A stretch of 64,000 bases of DNA from Microbacterium sp. zg-B96 (lineage in GTDB: Bacteria > Actinomycetota > Actinomycetes > Actinomycetales > Microbacteriaceae): assembly GCF_030246865.1 (NCBI RefSeq), contig NZ_CP126738.1, positions 62,001 to 126,000 of the forward strand. Reading direction: 5' to 3'. Within the stretch, counting starts at the first letter, position 1; each line of letters starts with the position of its first letter. Below the pieces are notes generated by a model. That model did no database searches, was not told where the DNA came from, and worked only from the letters and a program-made list of their open reading frames with translations. A program made the translations under genes and the position numbers. Positions 53,739 through 63,982 of this stretch are shown piece after piece.

Positions 53739-55508
53739 TCAGAGCGCTGCGCCCACCGAGACCCGAGCATCCGCCAGTGCCAGCACGACCGCGAGCGCTT
53801 CGCGCAGCGACGCCTCCGGGTCGGTGGTGAGCCGATCCTGCCGCCACGCGATGTGCTGGTCGGGGCGCACCAGAATGCACCCGGACTCGCCGATGCCGGA
53901 CGCCTTCGCCCAGGCGCCGTAGAGATCCGCGACCTCACCGCCCGCGCCGATGCGCAGTGCGGTCACGGGGATGCCGGTGGTTTCGGTGATCGCGCGGGCC
54001 GCGTCCAGCCATGCCCCGCCGCGGGTGCGGGTGAGCAGCGTGAACTGCTCGGGGCGGCAGAGGTCCAACGTCGACACCGTGGTGCCTCGGCATTCCACCC
54101 ACGCGTGCGGCACCCGGGCCCCGGCGATGTTGCGGGGGCGATAGACGAGCTCGAGATCGATCTCGTCCTCCGGCTCCAGGGTGCCGTCGGGAACGACCGC
54201 GCCCTCGCGGTACACCTGATTCATCTCGGTGCCGTGCGCGTGGTAGGACCAGGTCTTGGAGTCCCGGGCCACGGCGAACGCCTCGCGGCGGGCCTCGCCG
54301 GCATCCGAATCGGCGAAGAGCACGTCGAACTGCGCCTGGCGCTCGGCGGGAGAGGCCGCCGGATCGATGCCGAGCGCCTTGACCACCTCGGGGTTCTGGT
54401 GCCAGCCGGCCACGGCGCGGTCCACGACGTGGCGCCCGATCGGCTGGCGTTCCGTGCTGTACGAAGCGAGGAGCCCCGCGCCGGCGTTCCAGCGCAGCGT
54501 GGCGGCGAGCTTCCAGGCGAGGTTGAAGGCATCCTGGATGCAGGTGTTGCCACCCAGCCCGTTCATGGGGGGATGCCGGTGCACCGCGTCGCCCGCGCAG
54601 AACACGCGGCCCTCGCTGTAGCGGTCGGCGACGACCTGGTTGATGCGCCACGGATACATCCCGCGGATGGTGATCTCGACGGTGTCGTCCTGGATGATCT
54701 CGCGGACGGCGGTGATCAGTTCTTCTTCCGAGAGCGTGGTCACGCTCTGCCCGAGGTGGACGAACCCGACGATCCACTCGTTCCAGGGGCGCACCATGCG
54801 CAGCATCGCGTTACCCATCGCCCCGTCGCGGCCCGGCTGCAGGATCCAGAAGATCGAACCTGGGCGGTGCGCGAAGTGCTGCGAGAGGTCCGCCTCGAAG
54901 TGCACATTCAGTGCGGGGGCGAGCGCGGGCGTGCCGGTGAAAGGCAGCCCGATGGCCTCGGCCACCGGACTCTGGCCGCCGTCGGCGCCGATCACGTACG
55001 CGGAGCGCACCGTGAACTCGGCGCCGGTGAGGCGGTCCCGCAGCGTCGTCGTGACGCCATCGGCATCCTGCGCCAGCGAGACGAACTCGGTGCTGTAGCG
55101 GGTGACGACGCCCAGCCGCATTGCTTCGCCGACGAGGATCGGCTCGAACCGGTCCTGCGGCAGGTCGCACCCCTTGCCGGGGCTGTGGGCGTATTCGCCG
55201 GCCCGGGCCGGATCGTTGCCCCAGCTCCACATGCGGCCGAACTCCACGCCGGCGACCGCCGTCATCATGACGTGGTTGGCCATCTGGTCGCCCGGCGTGG
55301 CCGCAGCCACGCATGCGTCTTCGAGATCGAGAGTGCGCATGACCTCCATCGTGCGCTGGTTGACGATGTGAGCGCGGGGGGAGTTGGCGACCCACGGCGC
55401 GCGACTGATCATCATGGCCTTGACCCCGTGGCGGGCCAGCGCGACCGCGGCGGTGGAACCGGCCAGGCCTGCCCCGACGATCAGGACCTCGGTCTCGAGT
55501 TGCTCCAT
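53739..55508 (-). CDS. FAD-dependent aromatic monooxygenase (TfdB/PheA-like)
   Basis: The 589-residue protein has the N-terminal dinucleotide motif GAGLAGS at 12-18, PRAHIVNQRTMEVMRTLDLE, the mid-protein GADGGQSP (DG motif) and FCAGDAVHRHPPMNGLGGN, the FAD/ribityl motif of class A hydroxylases. The N-terminal MISRAPWVANSPRAHI and GRMWSWGND strongly recall 2,4-dichlorophenol hydroxylases. It should hydroxylate a phenol or hydroxybenzoate-like substrate using NAD(P)H and O2. A thioredoxin-like C-terminal domain is expected from about 420. GGGAG precedes the ATG. It is divergent from a MarR regulator. Confidence 0.9.
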   Translation of the reverse strand: MEQLETEVLIVGAGLAGSTAAVALARHGVKAMMISRAPWVANSPRAHIVNQRTMEVMRTLDLEDACVAAATPGDQMANHVMMTAVAGVEFGRMWSWGNDPARAGEYAHSPGKGCDLPQDRFEPILVGEAMRLGVVTRYSTEFVSLAQDADGVTTTLRDRLTGAEFTVRSAYVIGADGGQSPVAEAIGLPFTGTPALAPALNVHFEADLSQHFAHRPGSIFWILQPGRDGAMGNAMLRMVRPWNEWIVGFVHLGQSVTTLSEEELITAVREIIQDDTVEITIRGMYPWRINQVVADRYSEGRVFCAGDAVHRHPPMNGLGGNTCIQDAFNLAWKLAATLRWNAGAGLLASYSTERQPIGRHVVDRAVAGWHQNPEVVKALGIDPAASPAERQAQFDVLFADSDAGEARREAFAVARDSKTWSYHAHGTEMNQVYREGAVVPDGTLEPEDEIDLELVYRPRNIAGARVPHAWVECRGTTVSTLDLCRPEQFTLLTRTRGGAWLDAARAITETTGIPVTALRIGAGGEVADLYGAWAKASGIGESGCILVRPDQHIAWRQDRLTTDPEASLREALAVVLALADARVSVGAAL

Positions 55509-55523
55509 CGCGACTCCCTTTCG

Positions 55524-55551
55524 TTAGTGTTCAGTCACAGCGTGAAACTAA
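55524..55551. promoter_or_regulatory. Imperfect inverted repeat between monooxygenase and MarR genes
   Basis: TTAGTGT at 55524-55530 faces AAACTAA at 55545-55551 across 14 bases, with further TTCA/TGAA symmetry inside. It sits in the 42-base divergent gap, the usual site for MarR autoregulation. Confidence 0.35.
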
Positions 55552-56072
55552 TGATGCACGCATACCCATTTCTTTCCAACGGTGGAGCGATCCTGAATAC
55601 GAACACTGATGCTGCAGAACAGTTCGCGCACGTCGCGGACCTGATCGTCGACATCGCACGCGAGATGCGACTGCGCAGCGGCGTGGACGCGCCCGGCGTC
55701 CCGCTCAACCAGACGCAGAGTCAGGTGATGAGGTTCGTGCACTCCTGCCCCGATAGCTCGGTGTCCGAGATCGCCCTCGCAGTGGGCATCAAACGCACCA
55801 ACGTCAGCTCCGCCCTGCAGGATCTGCGCGAGCTCGGCTACGTCACGACGGCCCCGGATCCGCGCGATGGCCGCGCGATCCGCGTCCGACCGACCGCGCT
55901 CGCCGATCGGACGATCGCGCAGTTGGGACGGGCGTGGGCGGGCACGCTGCAGGAGGCGTGGGATGCCGTCGAGCACGGCCGTGACGACATCGCGGCAGCG
56001 GAGTCCGTGCTCGCCGCCCTCATGCAGGGCCTGCGGGCCACCCGGCACGACGGCCCCGGCACTCCCCACTGA
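55551..56072 (+). CDS. MarR-family transcriptional regulator
   Basis: The protein (173 residues from this start) has the MarR winged helix: LNQTQSQVMRFVHSCPDSSV, SEIALAVGIKRTNVSSALQDLRELGYV and the wing APDPRDGRAIRVR. It likely represses the divergent monooxygenase gene and responds to an aromatic ligand. The start is uncertain: ATGs at 55551 and 55554 are open, but the first 25 residues are unlike the family and GGTGGAG near 55581 has no ATG or GTG in frame after it. Confidence 0.8.
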   Translation: MMHAYPFLSNGGAILNTNTDAAEQFAHVADLIVDIAREMRLRSGVDAPGVPLNQTQSQVMRFVHSCPDSSVSEIALAVGIKRTNVSSALQDLRELGYVTTAPDPRDGRAIRVRPTALADRTIAQLGRAWAGTLQEAWDAVEHGRDDIAAAESVLAALMQGLRATRHDGPGTPH

Positions 56073-56253
56073 ACGCCGGCGCGACATCACCTCCAGCCGA
56101 TTTGCGAACACCCGTCGCGATGTGCAGGGTTAGGTTGCGACCACGGCATCCTCGTTAGGGTCTCCGCCCGTTACCGTCAGGGGAGCACCCCGCGGCTCCC
56201 GAATCGCCGCGGACGGGTGAGCATCGAGTGTTCTGACGCGAGGAGGCGTCGTT

Positions 56254-57795
56254 ATGCGACGAAAAGCAGCACTACTGAGGGTCGCGATCCCTCTGACCAT
56301 CGCAGGCCTGCTTTTGTCCGGCTGCGCCGGCGGAGCCGATCCCGAACCCGCGGGGAACAGCGGGGCACCATCCGGACCCAGCGGCACCCTCAAGGTCAAC
56401 TGGGGTGGCTTCCCGCAGAGCTGGGCGCCGGGCCAGTCCATCGAGCCCGGGTACCTCCGCGTTCCCTACGAGACGCTGACCACCCTCGGTGCAGACGGGT
56501 TCACCGTCGAGCCGTGGCTGGCGACGGAGTGGGAGCAGACCCCCACTGATCTCACGCTCACGCTTCGCGACGATGTCACCTTCCACGACGGGACACCCTT
56601 CAACGCCGAGGCCGTGAAGATCAACATCGAGTACGTGCGTGACAACGGCGGACAATTCTCGGGCGCGCTGAGCGGTGTCGACTCGATCGATGTGATCGAT
56701 GAGACGCACCTGAAGATCAACTTCTCCCGCCCCGCGCCGACGTTCCTCACGATGTTGACGCAGCGCAACGTACCCATCGCTTCGCCGGCGGCCATCGCCG
56801 ACGGCTCGGTCGTGACGGCGCCGGTGGGCACGAGCCCGTGGGCGTACGACGAATCAGCCTCGGTGCAGGGCACGAAGATGGCGTTCGCACTCACCGACGA
56901 CTACTGGGGTGAGGAGCCGGGCTTCGCCGGCGTCGAGCTGTTCGGCATCGCCGATGACACCGCTGCCACCGCCGCGTTGCTGTCGGGCGAGATCGACATC
57001 ACCGACACCGAAGACGACCAACTGCCCACGCTGGAGTCGGCGGAGAACGCCGAACTCATCACCTACCCGGCGATCCGCAACAACATCGTGTTCTTCGACC
57101 GCGGCCCCGGCGGCGTGTTCGAGGACGTGGATCTGCGCAAGGCCCTGTGCTACGCGGCCGATGCCACCGGTTACAAGGAGATCGACTCGGCGGTGCTCGA
57201 TGCCCCGCAGCAGCACTTCATCGACGGCGAGTTCGGCAACAACCCGGACATCGTCGGCTACCCGGACAGCAGCGAAGCCGCTGCGGCGTTCAAGGCAGCC
57301 GGCAGCCCGGCCGTGAGTGCGACGTTCCCGGCGGCACCGTTCAACAAGCAGCAGCTGGAGTACTTCGTCGACGGCATGAACCAGCTGGCAGGTGTCGAGG
57401 TGACCGTGCAGGAGTTGGCGGTGCCGCAGTTCCTCAGCGACTGGAACTCGGGCAAGTACCCGCTCGGCGTCGGAAACAACCCGCAGATCGCCCCCTACGA
57501 CTGGTACGCCACGTGGTTCGCGGAGCGGGCCTTCTCCAACCCCTCGGGGACTGAGAGTGCGCAGCTCAAGGCCGCGGCGCAGGCTGCCGTCGCTGCCGGC
57601 ACCACCGAGGAGGCGCAGGGGCTGTGGGCGGAAGTCATGCGGATCATCATCGACGAAGAGGCGCTGGCATGTGGCTTCACGGTGCAGTCGGAGATCATCG
57701 CCTGGAACGCCGACACTGTCAGCGGCGTCGAGCAGCCCACCGAAGCGTGGGAGCAGAACCTCGTCAACTACCGCGATCTGAAGCCTGTCGGCTGA
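56254..57795 (+). CDS. Peptide/nickel-type ABC transporter substrate-binding lipoprotein
   Basis: The 513-residue protein has a lipoprotein signal (LSGC, Cys24) and a family 5 binding domain: LRVPYETLTTLGADGFTVEP, TLRDDVTFHDGTPFNAEAVK and DLRKALCYAADATGY. GAGGAGG precedes the ATG. It would bind a dipeptide, oligopeptide or another organic solute. It begins a four-gene transporter operon followed by LysR. Because it follows a monooxygenase and MarR, the ligand may be an aromatic or amide compound, which is inference only. Confidence 0.9.
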   Translation: MRRKAALLRVAIPLTIAGLLLSGCAGGADPEPAGNSGAPSGPSGTLKVNWGGFPQSWAPGQSIEPGYLRVPYETLTTLGADGFTVEPWLATEWEQTPTDLTLTLRDDVTFHDGTPFNAEAVKINIEYVRDNGGQFSGALSGVDSIDVIDETHLKINFSRPAPTFLTMLTQRNVPIASPAAIADGSVVTAPVGTSPWAYDESASVQGTKMAFALTDDYWGEEPGFAGVELFGIADDTAATAALLSGEIDITDTEDDQLPTLESAENAELITYPAIRNNIVFFDRGPGGVFEDVDLRKALCYAADATGYKEIDSAVLDAPQQHFIDGEFGNNPDIVGYPDSSEAAAAFKAAGSPAVSATFPAAPFNKQQLEYFVDGMNQLAGVEVTVQELAVPQFLSDWNSGKYPLGVGNNPQIAPYDWYATWFAERAFSNPSGTESAQLKAAAQAAVAAGTTEEAQGLWAEVMRIIIDEEALACGFTVQSEIIAWNADTVSGVEQPTEAWEQNLVNYRDLKPVG

Positions 57796-57833
57796 CGTTC
57801 GCCTGACTGCATCACACCCGGAGGTAGAGACAC

Positions 57834-57875
57834 ATGGCACTGCGAGCGATGAGGCGAGGGGGACGGCGATGCTGA
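57834..57875 (+). CDS. Possible 13-residue upstream peptide coupled to the permease
   Basis: ATG at 57834 opens a 13-codon frame, MALRAMRRGGRRC, whose TGA at 57873-57875 overlaps the permease start codon region (57869). It has the better ribosome site, GGAGGTAGAGACAC, so ribosomes may start here and reinitiate at the permease. It may be a coupling peptide or chance. Confidence 0.35.
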   Translation: MALRAMRRGGRRC

Positions 57876-58816
57876 AACTCATCGGTTATCGGCTCATCCT
57901 CGCAGTGCCCCAACTGGCGATCGTGTCGCTGCTGGTGTTCTCGCTGGTCTACCTCATCCCGGGGAGCGCGGCGGCCGTCATCCTGGGCGACGCCGCCTCC
58001 TCTCCGGAGGAGATCGCGCGGGTCGAGGCCCAACTGGGCCTCGACCGGCCGTTCTTCGTGCGGCTCGTCGAGTGGTACGCCGCTGCGCTGCAGGGCGATC
58101 TGGGCACATCGCTGCTCGCGGGACAACCCGTGACGGACATGATCGCCCAGCGCCTGCCCGCCACCCTGTCGCTGGTCATCGGGGGACTGCTCGTTGCCGT
58201 CATCGTGGGCATGGGTCTCGGCCTGTTCGCCGGGGTGAAAGCGGGACAGCCGCGGGACCGCGCCGTCACCGGCGTGACCGCCTTCCTGCAGTCCGTCCCC
58301 GAGTTCTGGCTGGGCCAGATCCTCGTGGTCGTGTTCGTGATCCAGCTGAAGCTCGCCCCGGTGCTGGCATGGACGCCGCCGAGCCAGGACGTCGGCAAGT
58401 GGCTGACCGGACTGATCCTCCCTTCTCTCGCCCTCGGCGTCGGGACCGCCGCCCTCATCGCCCGCCAGACACGCACCGCGATCGCCGACTCGCTGGCATC
58501 GCGCTACATCGACACGCTCACCGCCGCGGGTGTCTCGCGCACGCGGATCATCTGGACCTACGCGCTGAAGAACTCCCTCGTGCCGGCGCTCGCCGCCGTC
58601 GGGCTCGCCGTCGGCGTGCTGTTCGGGGTGAGCCTCGTCATGGAGCGCGTCTTCTCGTTCCCGGGCCTCGGCACGCTCATGCTCAACAGTGTCCTGAGCA
58701 AGGACTTCCCCGTCGTCCAGGGTGTCGCTCTCGTGATCGGCATCATCATCATCGTCGTCAACGCCGTACTGGACATCTCCTACGGCGTGATCAACCCGAA
58801 GGCGCGCCCGTCATGA
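57869..58816 (+). CDS. Peptide-type ABC transporter permease (DppB-like)
   Basis: The 315-residue protein has six helices, the first in LILAVPQLAIVSLLVFSLVYLIPG and the characteristic periplasmic loop with LGLDRPFFVRLVEWYAAALQGDLGTS. RYIDTLTAAGVSRTRIIWTY is the EAA loop. It forms the channel with the permease half of the next, fused gene, whose ATG overlaps its stop. The ribosome site GAGGCGAGGGGG is GA-rich but less well spaced than that of a 13-codon frame just upstream. Confidence 0.9.
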   Translation: MLKLIGYRLILAVPQLAIVSLLVFSLVYLIPGSAAAVILGDAASSPEEIARVEAQLGLDRPFFVRLVEWYAAALQGDLGTSLLAGQPVTDMIAQRLPATLSLVIGGLLVAVIVGMGLGLFAGVKAGQPRDRAVTGVTAFLQSVPEFWLGQILVVVFVIQLKLAPVLAWTPPSQDVGKWLTGLILPSLALGVGTAALIARQTRTAIADSLASRYIDTLTAAGVSRTRIIWTYALKNSLVPALAAVGLAVGVLFGVSLVMERVFSFPGLGTLMLNSVLSKDFPVVQGVALVIGIIIIVVNAVLDISYGVINPKARPS

Positions 58817-60719
58817 CCGACGCCCAGTACAGCCAGACGGTCGCCGTCCGCACTCCTAAGGGAGCGCCGGCGCAGACGGGCACCGGGCGCACGCTGCGGC
58901 GCATCGCGCGCCAGCCGCTCACCGTGATCGCACTCTCGTGGCTGCTGATCGTGGTCGCCGCTGCGGTCTTCGCGCCCCTGCTGGCGCCTTATGACCCGCT
59001 CCACAACGACTTCGACGACATGCTGTCCGGGCCGACGGCCGAGCACTGGCTCGGCACCGACGAGAACGGCCGCGACGTGCTCAGCCGCATTCTCTACGGC
59101 GCACGCATCGCCCTCCTCGTCGGATTCGGCGCAGTCATCATCGCGATGCTGATCGGAGTGCCCATCGGCCTGCTCCTGGGCTTCCGCGGCGGCTGGACCG
59201 ACCGGATCGGCACCCGTTTCGTCGATGTGTTCGACGCACTGCCCGGCATCCTGGTGGCGTTCGCCGTCATCGCCATCCTGGGTCGCGGGCTGCTACCGCT
59301 GCTGCTGGCGATCGGCTTGATGTTCTGCATGAACTTCGCGCGGATGGCCAGGGCCATCACTCTCGCCGAGCGGCACAAGCTCTACGTGGATGCCGCCCGC
59401 GTCTCGGGATTGCGCGAATCGGCCATCCTGTTCAAGCAGGTCCTGCCGAACCTGACTGCGCCGCTGATCGTGCAGGCCGCGATCATGACCGGAACGGCCA
59501 TCATCATCGAGTCGGCGCTGAGCTTCCTCGGGATCGGTCTGGAGTCCTCGACCCCATCCTGGGGCGGTCTGCTCGGCGTCGCCGCTGCGAAGCTGGCGCT
59601 GCAGCCGTTCCTTGCCATCCCGCCGGGAGTGGCGATCGTGCTCACGGTGCTCGCGTTCAACACGCTGGGGGACGGGCTCAACGATGCTCTCGGGGTGGGC
59701 AGGCGCAAGCCGTTCCGTCGCTCGAAGCGCACCTCCGACTCCGTCGCCCGCACCGCCCTGCGCCAGGCGCCGGCGGCCGGAGGAATCGCTGCGGCCGAGG
59801 CGGGCGGGTTCACCGGGGTGCCCATCGCGATGGGGGTGCCTGCCGGCATCGACCCGTCGCCCGTCACCCGTGACGAGGCAACGGTCGACCACCGTCCCGC
59901 GGATCCGGAGAACATCCTCGAGGTGCGCAACCTCACAATCGAGCTGCAGACGACGGAGAAGGGCAACGTCGACCTCGTCTCCGACGTGTCGCTGTCGATC
60001 CGTCGCGGCGAGATCGTCGGCATGATCGGCGAATCCGGGTCGGGGAAGTCGACCTTTGCGCGAGCGGTGCTGGGACTGCTCGCGCCCGGCATCGGCGTCT
60101 CGGCCGGGTCGATCCTGCTCGACGGCGAAGACGTCGTCGGCAAGACCGAGAAGCAGCTCCGCGGTGTGCGCGGCAGCACGATCGCCGCGGTGTTCCAGGA
60201 CCCGATGGCCGCCCTGTCTCCGGTGCATACCATCGGCAAGCAACTCGCCGAGCCGCTGCGCGCTCACTTCGGGATGTCCCGTTCGCAGGCGCGCACCCGT
60301 TCGATCGAGTTGCTGGATCGGGTGGGCGTGAAGGACGCGCAGACGCGGCTGGGGCATTACCCGCACCAGTTCTCCGGCGGCATGGCGCAGCGCGTGGCGA
60401 TCGCAATGGCGTTGGCATCGCGACCCGCGTTGATGATCGCCGATGAGGCCACCTCGGCGCTGGACGTCACGACTCAGGCGCAAGTGCTCGACCTGCTGCT
60501 GGATCTGCGTGACGAGTACGGCATGGCTATCCTGCTGATCACCCACGACATGGGTGTTGTCGCGGAGGCGTGCGACCGGGCGGCGGTGATGTACCGCGGC
60601 GAACTGGTGGAGGTCACCGAGACCGCCGCGGCCCTGTTCGATGCCCCGCAGCATCCCTATACGACTTCGTTGCTCGCCGCTCGCGAGCGCACGCCACGGC
60701 CGACTGCGGAGGTTTCCCG

Positions 60720-60723
<4 letters not shown>
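58813..60723 (+). CDS. Fused peptide-type ABC permease and ATPase (DppC-DppD fusion)
   Basis: The 636-residue protein joins two usual subunits. Residues 1-295 form a DppC-like permease ([23 protein letters not shown] loop [20 protein letters not shown]). A linker rich in A, G, R and P leads to an ATPase from about 366, with Walker [10 protein letters not shown] near 406, the Q-loop FQDP, signature FSGGMAQR near 520 and Walker [13 protein letters not shown]. The C-terminal extension with QHPYT is as in DppD. Such fusions are known in actinobacteria. It overlaps both neighbours by four bases. Confidence 0.9.
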
Positions 60724-61583
<860 letters not shown>

Positions 61584-61656
61584 ACCTCTCGCCGGCGGTC
61601 GCTAGGCTGGGCCCGTACGCCCGCGGCTCCCGAGCGCGGCGTCTGGAAGGATCACC

Positions 61657-62565
61657 GTGGATCGCCTTGTCGTCATGAAGACGTTCGTCACCGTTGCGAA
61701 ATCGTCGAGCTTCAGCGGAGCCGCGCGCGAACTCGGCATCTCCGGCTCCCTCGTGTCGCGCCACGTCGCCGACCTCGAGCGGCAGATCGGGGTGCGGCTG
61801 GTCAACCGCACCGCGCGGTCGGTGAGCCTCACCGACGCCGGGCGTCGCTACGCGGAGTTCTCCGAGCGCGTCCTCGGCGAGATCGAGGAGGAGGACGTCT
61901 CGCTGTCGCAGGCGCGCGACCTGCCCGAGGGGCCGCTGTCGGTGATCTGTCCCAAGTGGATCGGCACGCTCGACGTGGGCGACGCGATCGCCGCATTCGT
62001 GCGCGAGCACCCGAAGATCACGCTCCGATTCGAGCTCGGCGGCATGTCGGATCGCAACTACGACTTCCTTGATCGCGGATACGACGTCGCATTCCACACG
62101 CGTGACCTGCGGGACTCGAACGTGCTCATCCGGCGAGTGTCGGAACTGCCGTTCGTGCTCGCGGCATCCGCTGCCTACCTCGCGCGCAACGGTGTGCCGC
62201 AGACGGTGGCGGAGCTCAGTGACTTCGACTGCATCCTGCACCCCAATGACCCGGTGTGGCGGCTGGGGGAGGGCGAGGACACCGTGCACCACAAGATCGT
62301 CGACCCCAAGGTCGTCGCGAACTCGTACCTCGTCATTGAGAAGCTGCTCGAGCATGACTGCGGCATCGCGCTCATCCCTCGCAACCCCGCCGAGGAGCGC
62401 TTGGCGTCCGGCGAGCTGGTCGAGGTGCTGGCGCACCTGCGGCCGCCGGCGCGCGCGCTCTACGCCGTGCACGGACCCGGCGGTCAGACGCCGGAGCGGG
62501 TGCGGATCTTCCTTGACTTCATGACCGCTTGGTTCCGGTCGCGCACCGTGCGCGTCGAGGCATGA
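61657..62565 (+). CDS. LysR-family transcriptional regulator
   Basis: The 302-residue regulator has the LysR helix-turn-helix VMKTFVTVAKSSSFSGAARELGISGSLVSRHVADLERQIGVRLVNR and an effector domain from about 90 (PLSVICPKWIGTLDVGDAIA). GGAAGGATCACC precedes the GTG at 61657, and TAGGCT near 61611 may be its -10. It follows the peptide-type transporter on the same strand, so it may control that operon or the monooxygenase block. The stop is three bases before a 20-bp repeat array. Confidence 0.9.
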   Translation: MDRLVVMKTFVTVAKSSSFSGAARELGISGSLVSRHVADLERQIGVRLVNRTARSVSLTDAGRRYAEFSERVLGEIEEEDVSLSQARDLPEGPLSVICPKWIGTLDVGDAIAAFVREHPKITLRFELGGMSDRNYDFLDRGYDVAFHTRDLRDSNVLIRRVSELPFVLAASAAYLARNGVPQTVAELSDFDCILHPNDPVWRLGEGEDTVHHKIVDPKVVANSYLVIEKLLEHDCGIALIPRNPAEERLASGELVEVLAHLRPPARALYAVHGPGGQTPERVRIFLDFMTAWFRSRTVRVEA

Positions 62566-62568
62566 AGC

Positions 62569-62623
62569 GAATACTCACTCGGGGGCGCGAATACTCACTC
62601 GGGAACGCGAGTACTCACTCGGG
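62569..62623. repeat. 20-bp period tandem repeat array, three copies
   Basis: Cores GA(A/G)TACTCACTCG start at 62569, 62589 and 62609, exactly 20 bp apart. The array lies between convergent lysR and MFS genes. The MFS stop codon is in the second copy, and its last residues VSTRVPE are encoded by the repeats themselves. Confidence 0.92.
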
Positions 62624-63761
62624 CGAGGGCGACGACGGACAGCGCGACGGCGGGGGCGCTCAGTAGCGCGAGGCGCAGCGACGTCGCGTCGGCGAAGGCG
62701 CCGATGAGCGGCGGGGCGAGGAAGCCGACGCGCATCACGAGCGACGAGATCGTCAGGCCCACACCCGCGCGCAGGCCCGGCGCCTGGTCGGCCGCCTGCA
62801 TTGCGGACGGGATCATCGTCGCGATGCCGATGCCGACCAGCGCGAACCCCGCAAGCGAGGTCCACGACGCCGGGACGGCAAGGGCCAGGACGAATCCCGT
62901 CGCAGCCAGCCACGCGCCGACGGTGAGGACCCGACCCGGTCCCCACCTGTCGATCGCCGCGTCCCCCACGAGCCGCCCGAGCGTCAAAGCGCACATGAAG
63001 GCGATGAATGCGGCCCCGGCCGTTGTCGTTCCGGCGCCGACGATGTCGACGAGGTAGATCCCGCCCCACGTCGAGACGATGTCCTCGAGCAGCGCTCCGG
63101 CGATGCCGATGCCGACGATCGCGAGGAACGGCCACAGCGCGAATCGTCCCGCCGCGGTCGGTGCCACCGACGGCCGATCGGGGGCGGGCGCAGCCGGAAG
63201 CCGCACGAGCACGCCCGCTGCCAGCGACAGCAGTGCGATCAGGATGCCGGTGGTCACCAGCTGCACGCCGATCGGCACCCCGTTAGCCAGAGCCAGCGCA
63301 GCCACCGACCCGCCCACGATCGCCCCCACGCTCCAGACACCGTGCAGGCCGCTGATCACGGACTTGCCCAGCGCACGCTGCACGCGCAGTCCGTGCGCGT
63401 TGTTTCCGATGTCCCCCGTGGAATCCAGAATCCCCGCGATGAAGAGGGCCAGAGCAAGCGTCCAGCCGTCGGAGGCCATCGAGATGACGATGAGGTTGAG
63501 TCCGAGCAGCATCGAGGACACGACGGCGGTGGGGGCAGAGCCGATAGACCGCAACAGACGACCCGCGATCAGACCCGCCGCAAGAGCCCCGACCGGGCCC
63601 GACGCGATCACCAGGCCGAAGGTGGCGTTGTCGAGGGAGAACGTCTCTCGCAGCTCGACATACCGGGGAACGATCGATGCGAACGCCACGGCGTTGACGA
63701 AGAAGAGCAACGCGACACCCCACCGAGCCCGACTTGCGCGAGCCTGCGGCACGAGTTCCAT
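62595..63761 (-). CDS. MFS transporter, function unknown
   Basis: The 388-residue protein has about 12 hydrophobic segments. The first, VALLFFVNAVAFASIVPRYVELR, and GPVGALAAGLIAGRLLRSIG (motif A-like) fit sugar- or bypass-type MFS proteins of actinobacteria. Substrate is not evident. I chose the ATG at 63761, since the seven residues before it are not family-like. Its C-terminus runs into the 20-bp repeat array and is encoded by it, so the gene has lost or replaced its original end. Confidence 0.85.
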   Translation of the reverse strand: MELVPQARASRARWGVALLFFVNAVAFASIVPRYVELRETFSLDNATFGLVIASGPVGALAAGLIAGRLLRSIGSAPTAVVSSMLLGLNLIVISMASDGWTLALALFIAGILDSTGDIGNNAHGLRVQRALGKSVISGLHGVWSVGAIVGGSVAALALANGVPIGVQLVTTGILIALLSLAAGVLVRLPAAPAPDRPSVAPTAAGRFALWPFLAIVGIGIAGALLEDIVSTWGGIYLVDIVGAGTTTAGAAFIAFMCALTLGRLVGDAAIDRWGPGRVLTVGAWLAATGFVLALAVPASWTSLAGFALVGIGIATMIPSAMQAADQAPGLRAGVGLTISSLVMRVGFLAPPLIGAFADATSLRLALLSAPAVALSVVALARVSTRVPE

Positions 63762-63884
63762 CGCGTTCCACCCTATCCGCACGCCCTCGCGGGCCTGGCC
63801 ACCAGCACCCGCCCACGCCTCGCCCGTCGCGATGGCCGCCTGGCCGGGCCATTCGTGACAGGCGAGCGAGGAGCGTCCACGCGC

Positions 63885-63919
63885 GAATACTCACTCGGGG
63901 ACGCGAATACTCACTCGGC
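63885..63919. repeat. 20-bp period tandem repeat array, two copies
   Basis: Cores GAATACTCACTCG start at 63885 and 63905, 20 bp apart. Unlike the other three arrays, this one lies between divergent genes, upstream of the MFS start and of the partial gene at the window end. Confidence 0.9.
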
Positions 63920-63942
63920 GGCTCTTCCACTCGCGGCGAAAA

Positions 63943-63964
63943 GTGATTATGTTTTGATAATCAC
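63943..63964. promoter_or_regulatory. AT-rich perfect palindrome before the last gene
   Basis: GTGATTAT at 63943-63950 and ATAATCAC at 63957-63964 are perfect inverted repeats with six bases between. GATAAT inside it (63956-63961) resembles a -10. It is unusually AT-rich for this genome and lies just upstream of the ribosome site, so it is a likely operator for a MarR/GntR/PadR-like protein. Confidence 0.6.
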
Positions 63965-63982
63965 ATTAGGCGAGGAGGCCGG

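Noticed and set aside
53571..55550. Long plus-strand open frame antisense to the monooxygenase
   Set aside because: It is a shadow of high GC codon use. It runs opposite a clear FAD monooxygenase and only its last part is the real MarR gene.
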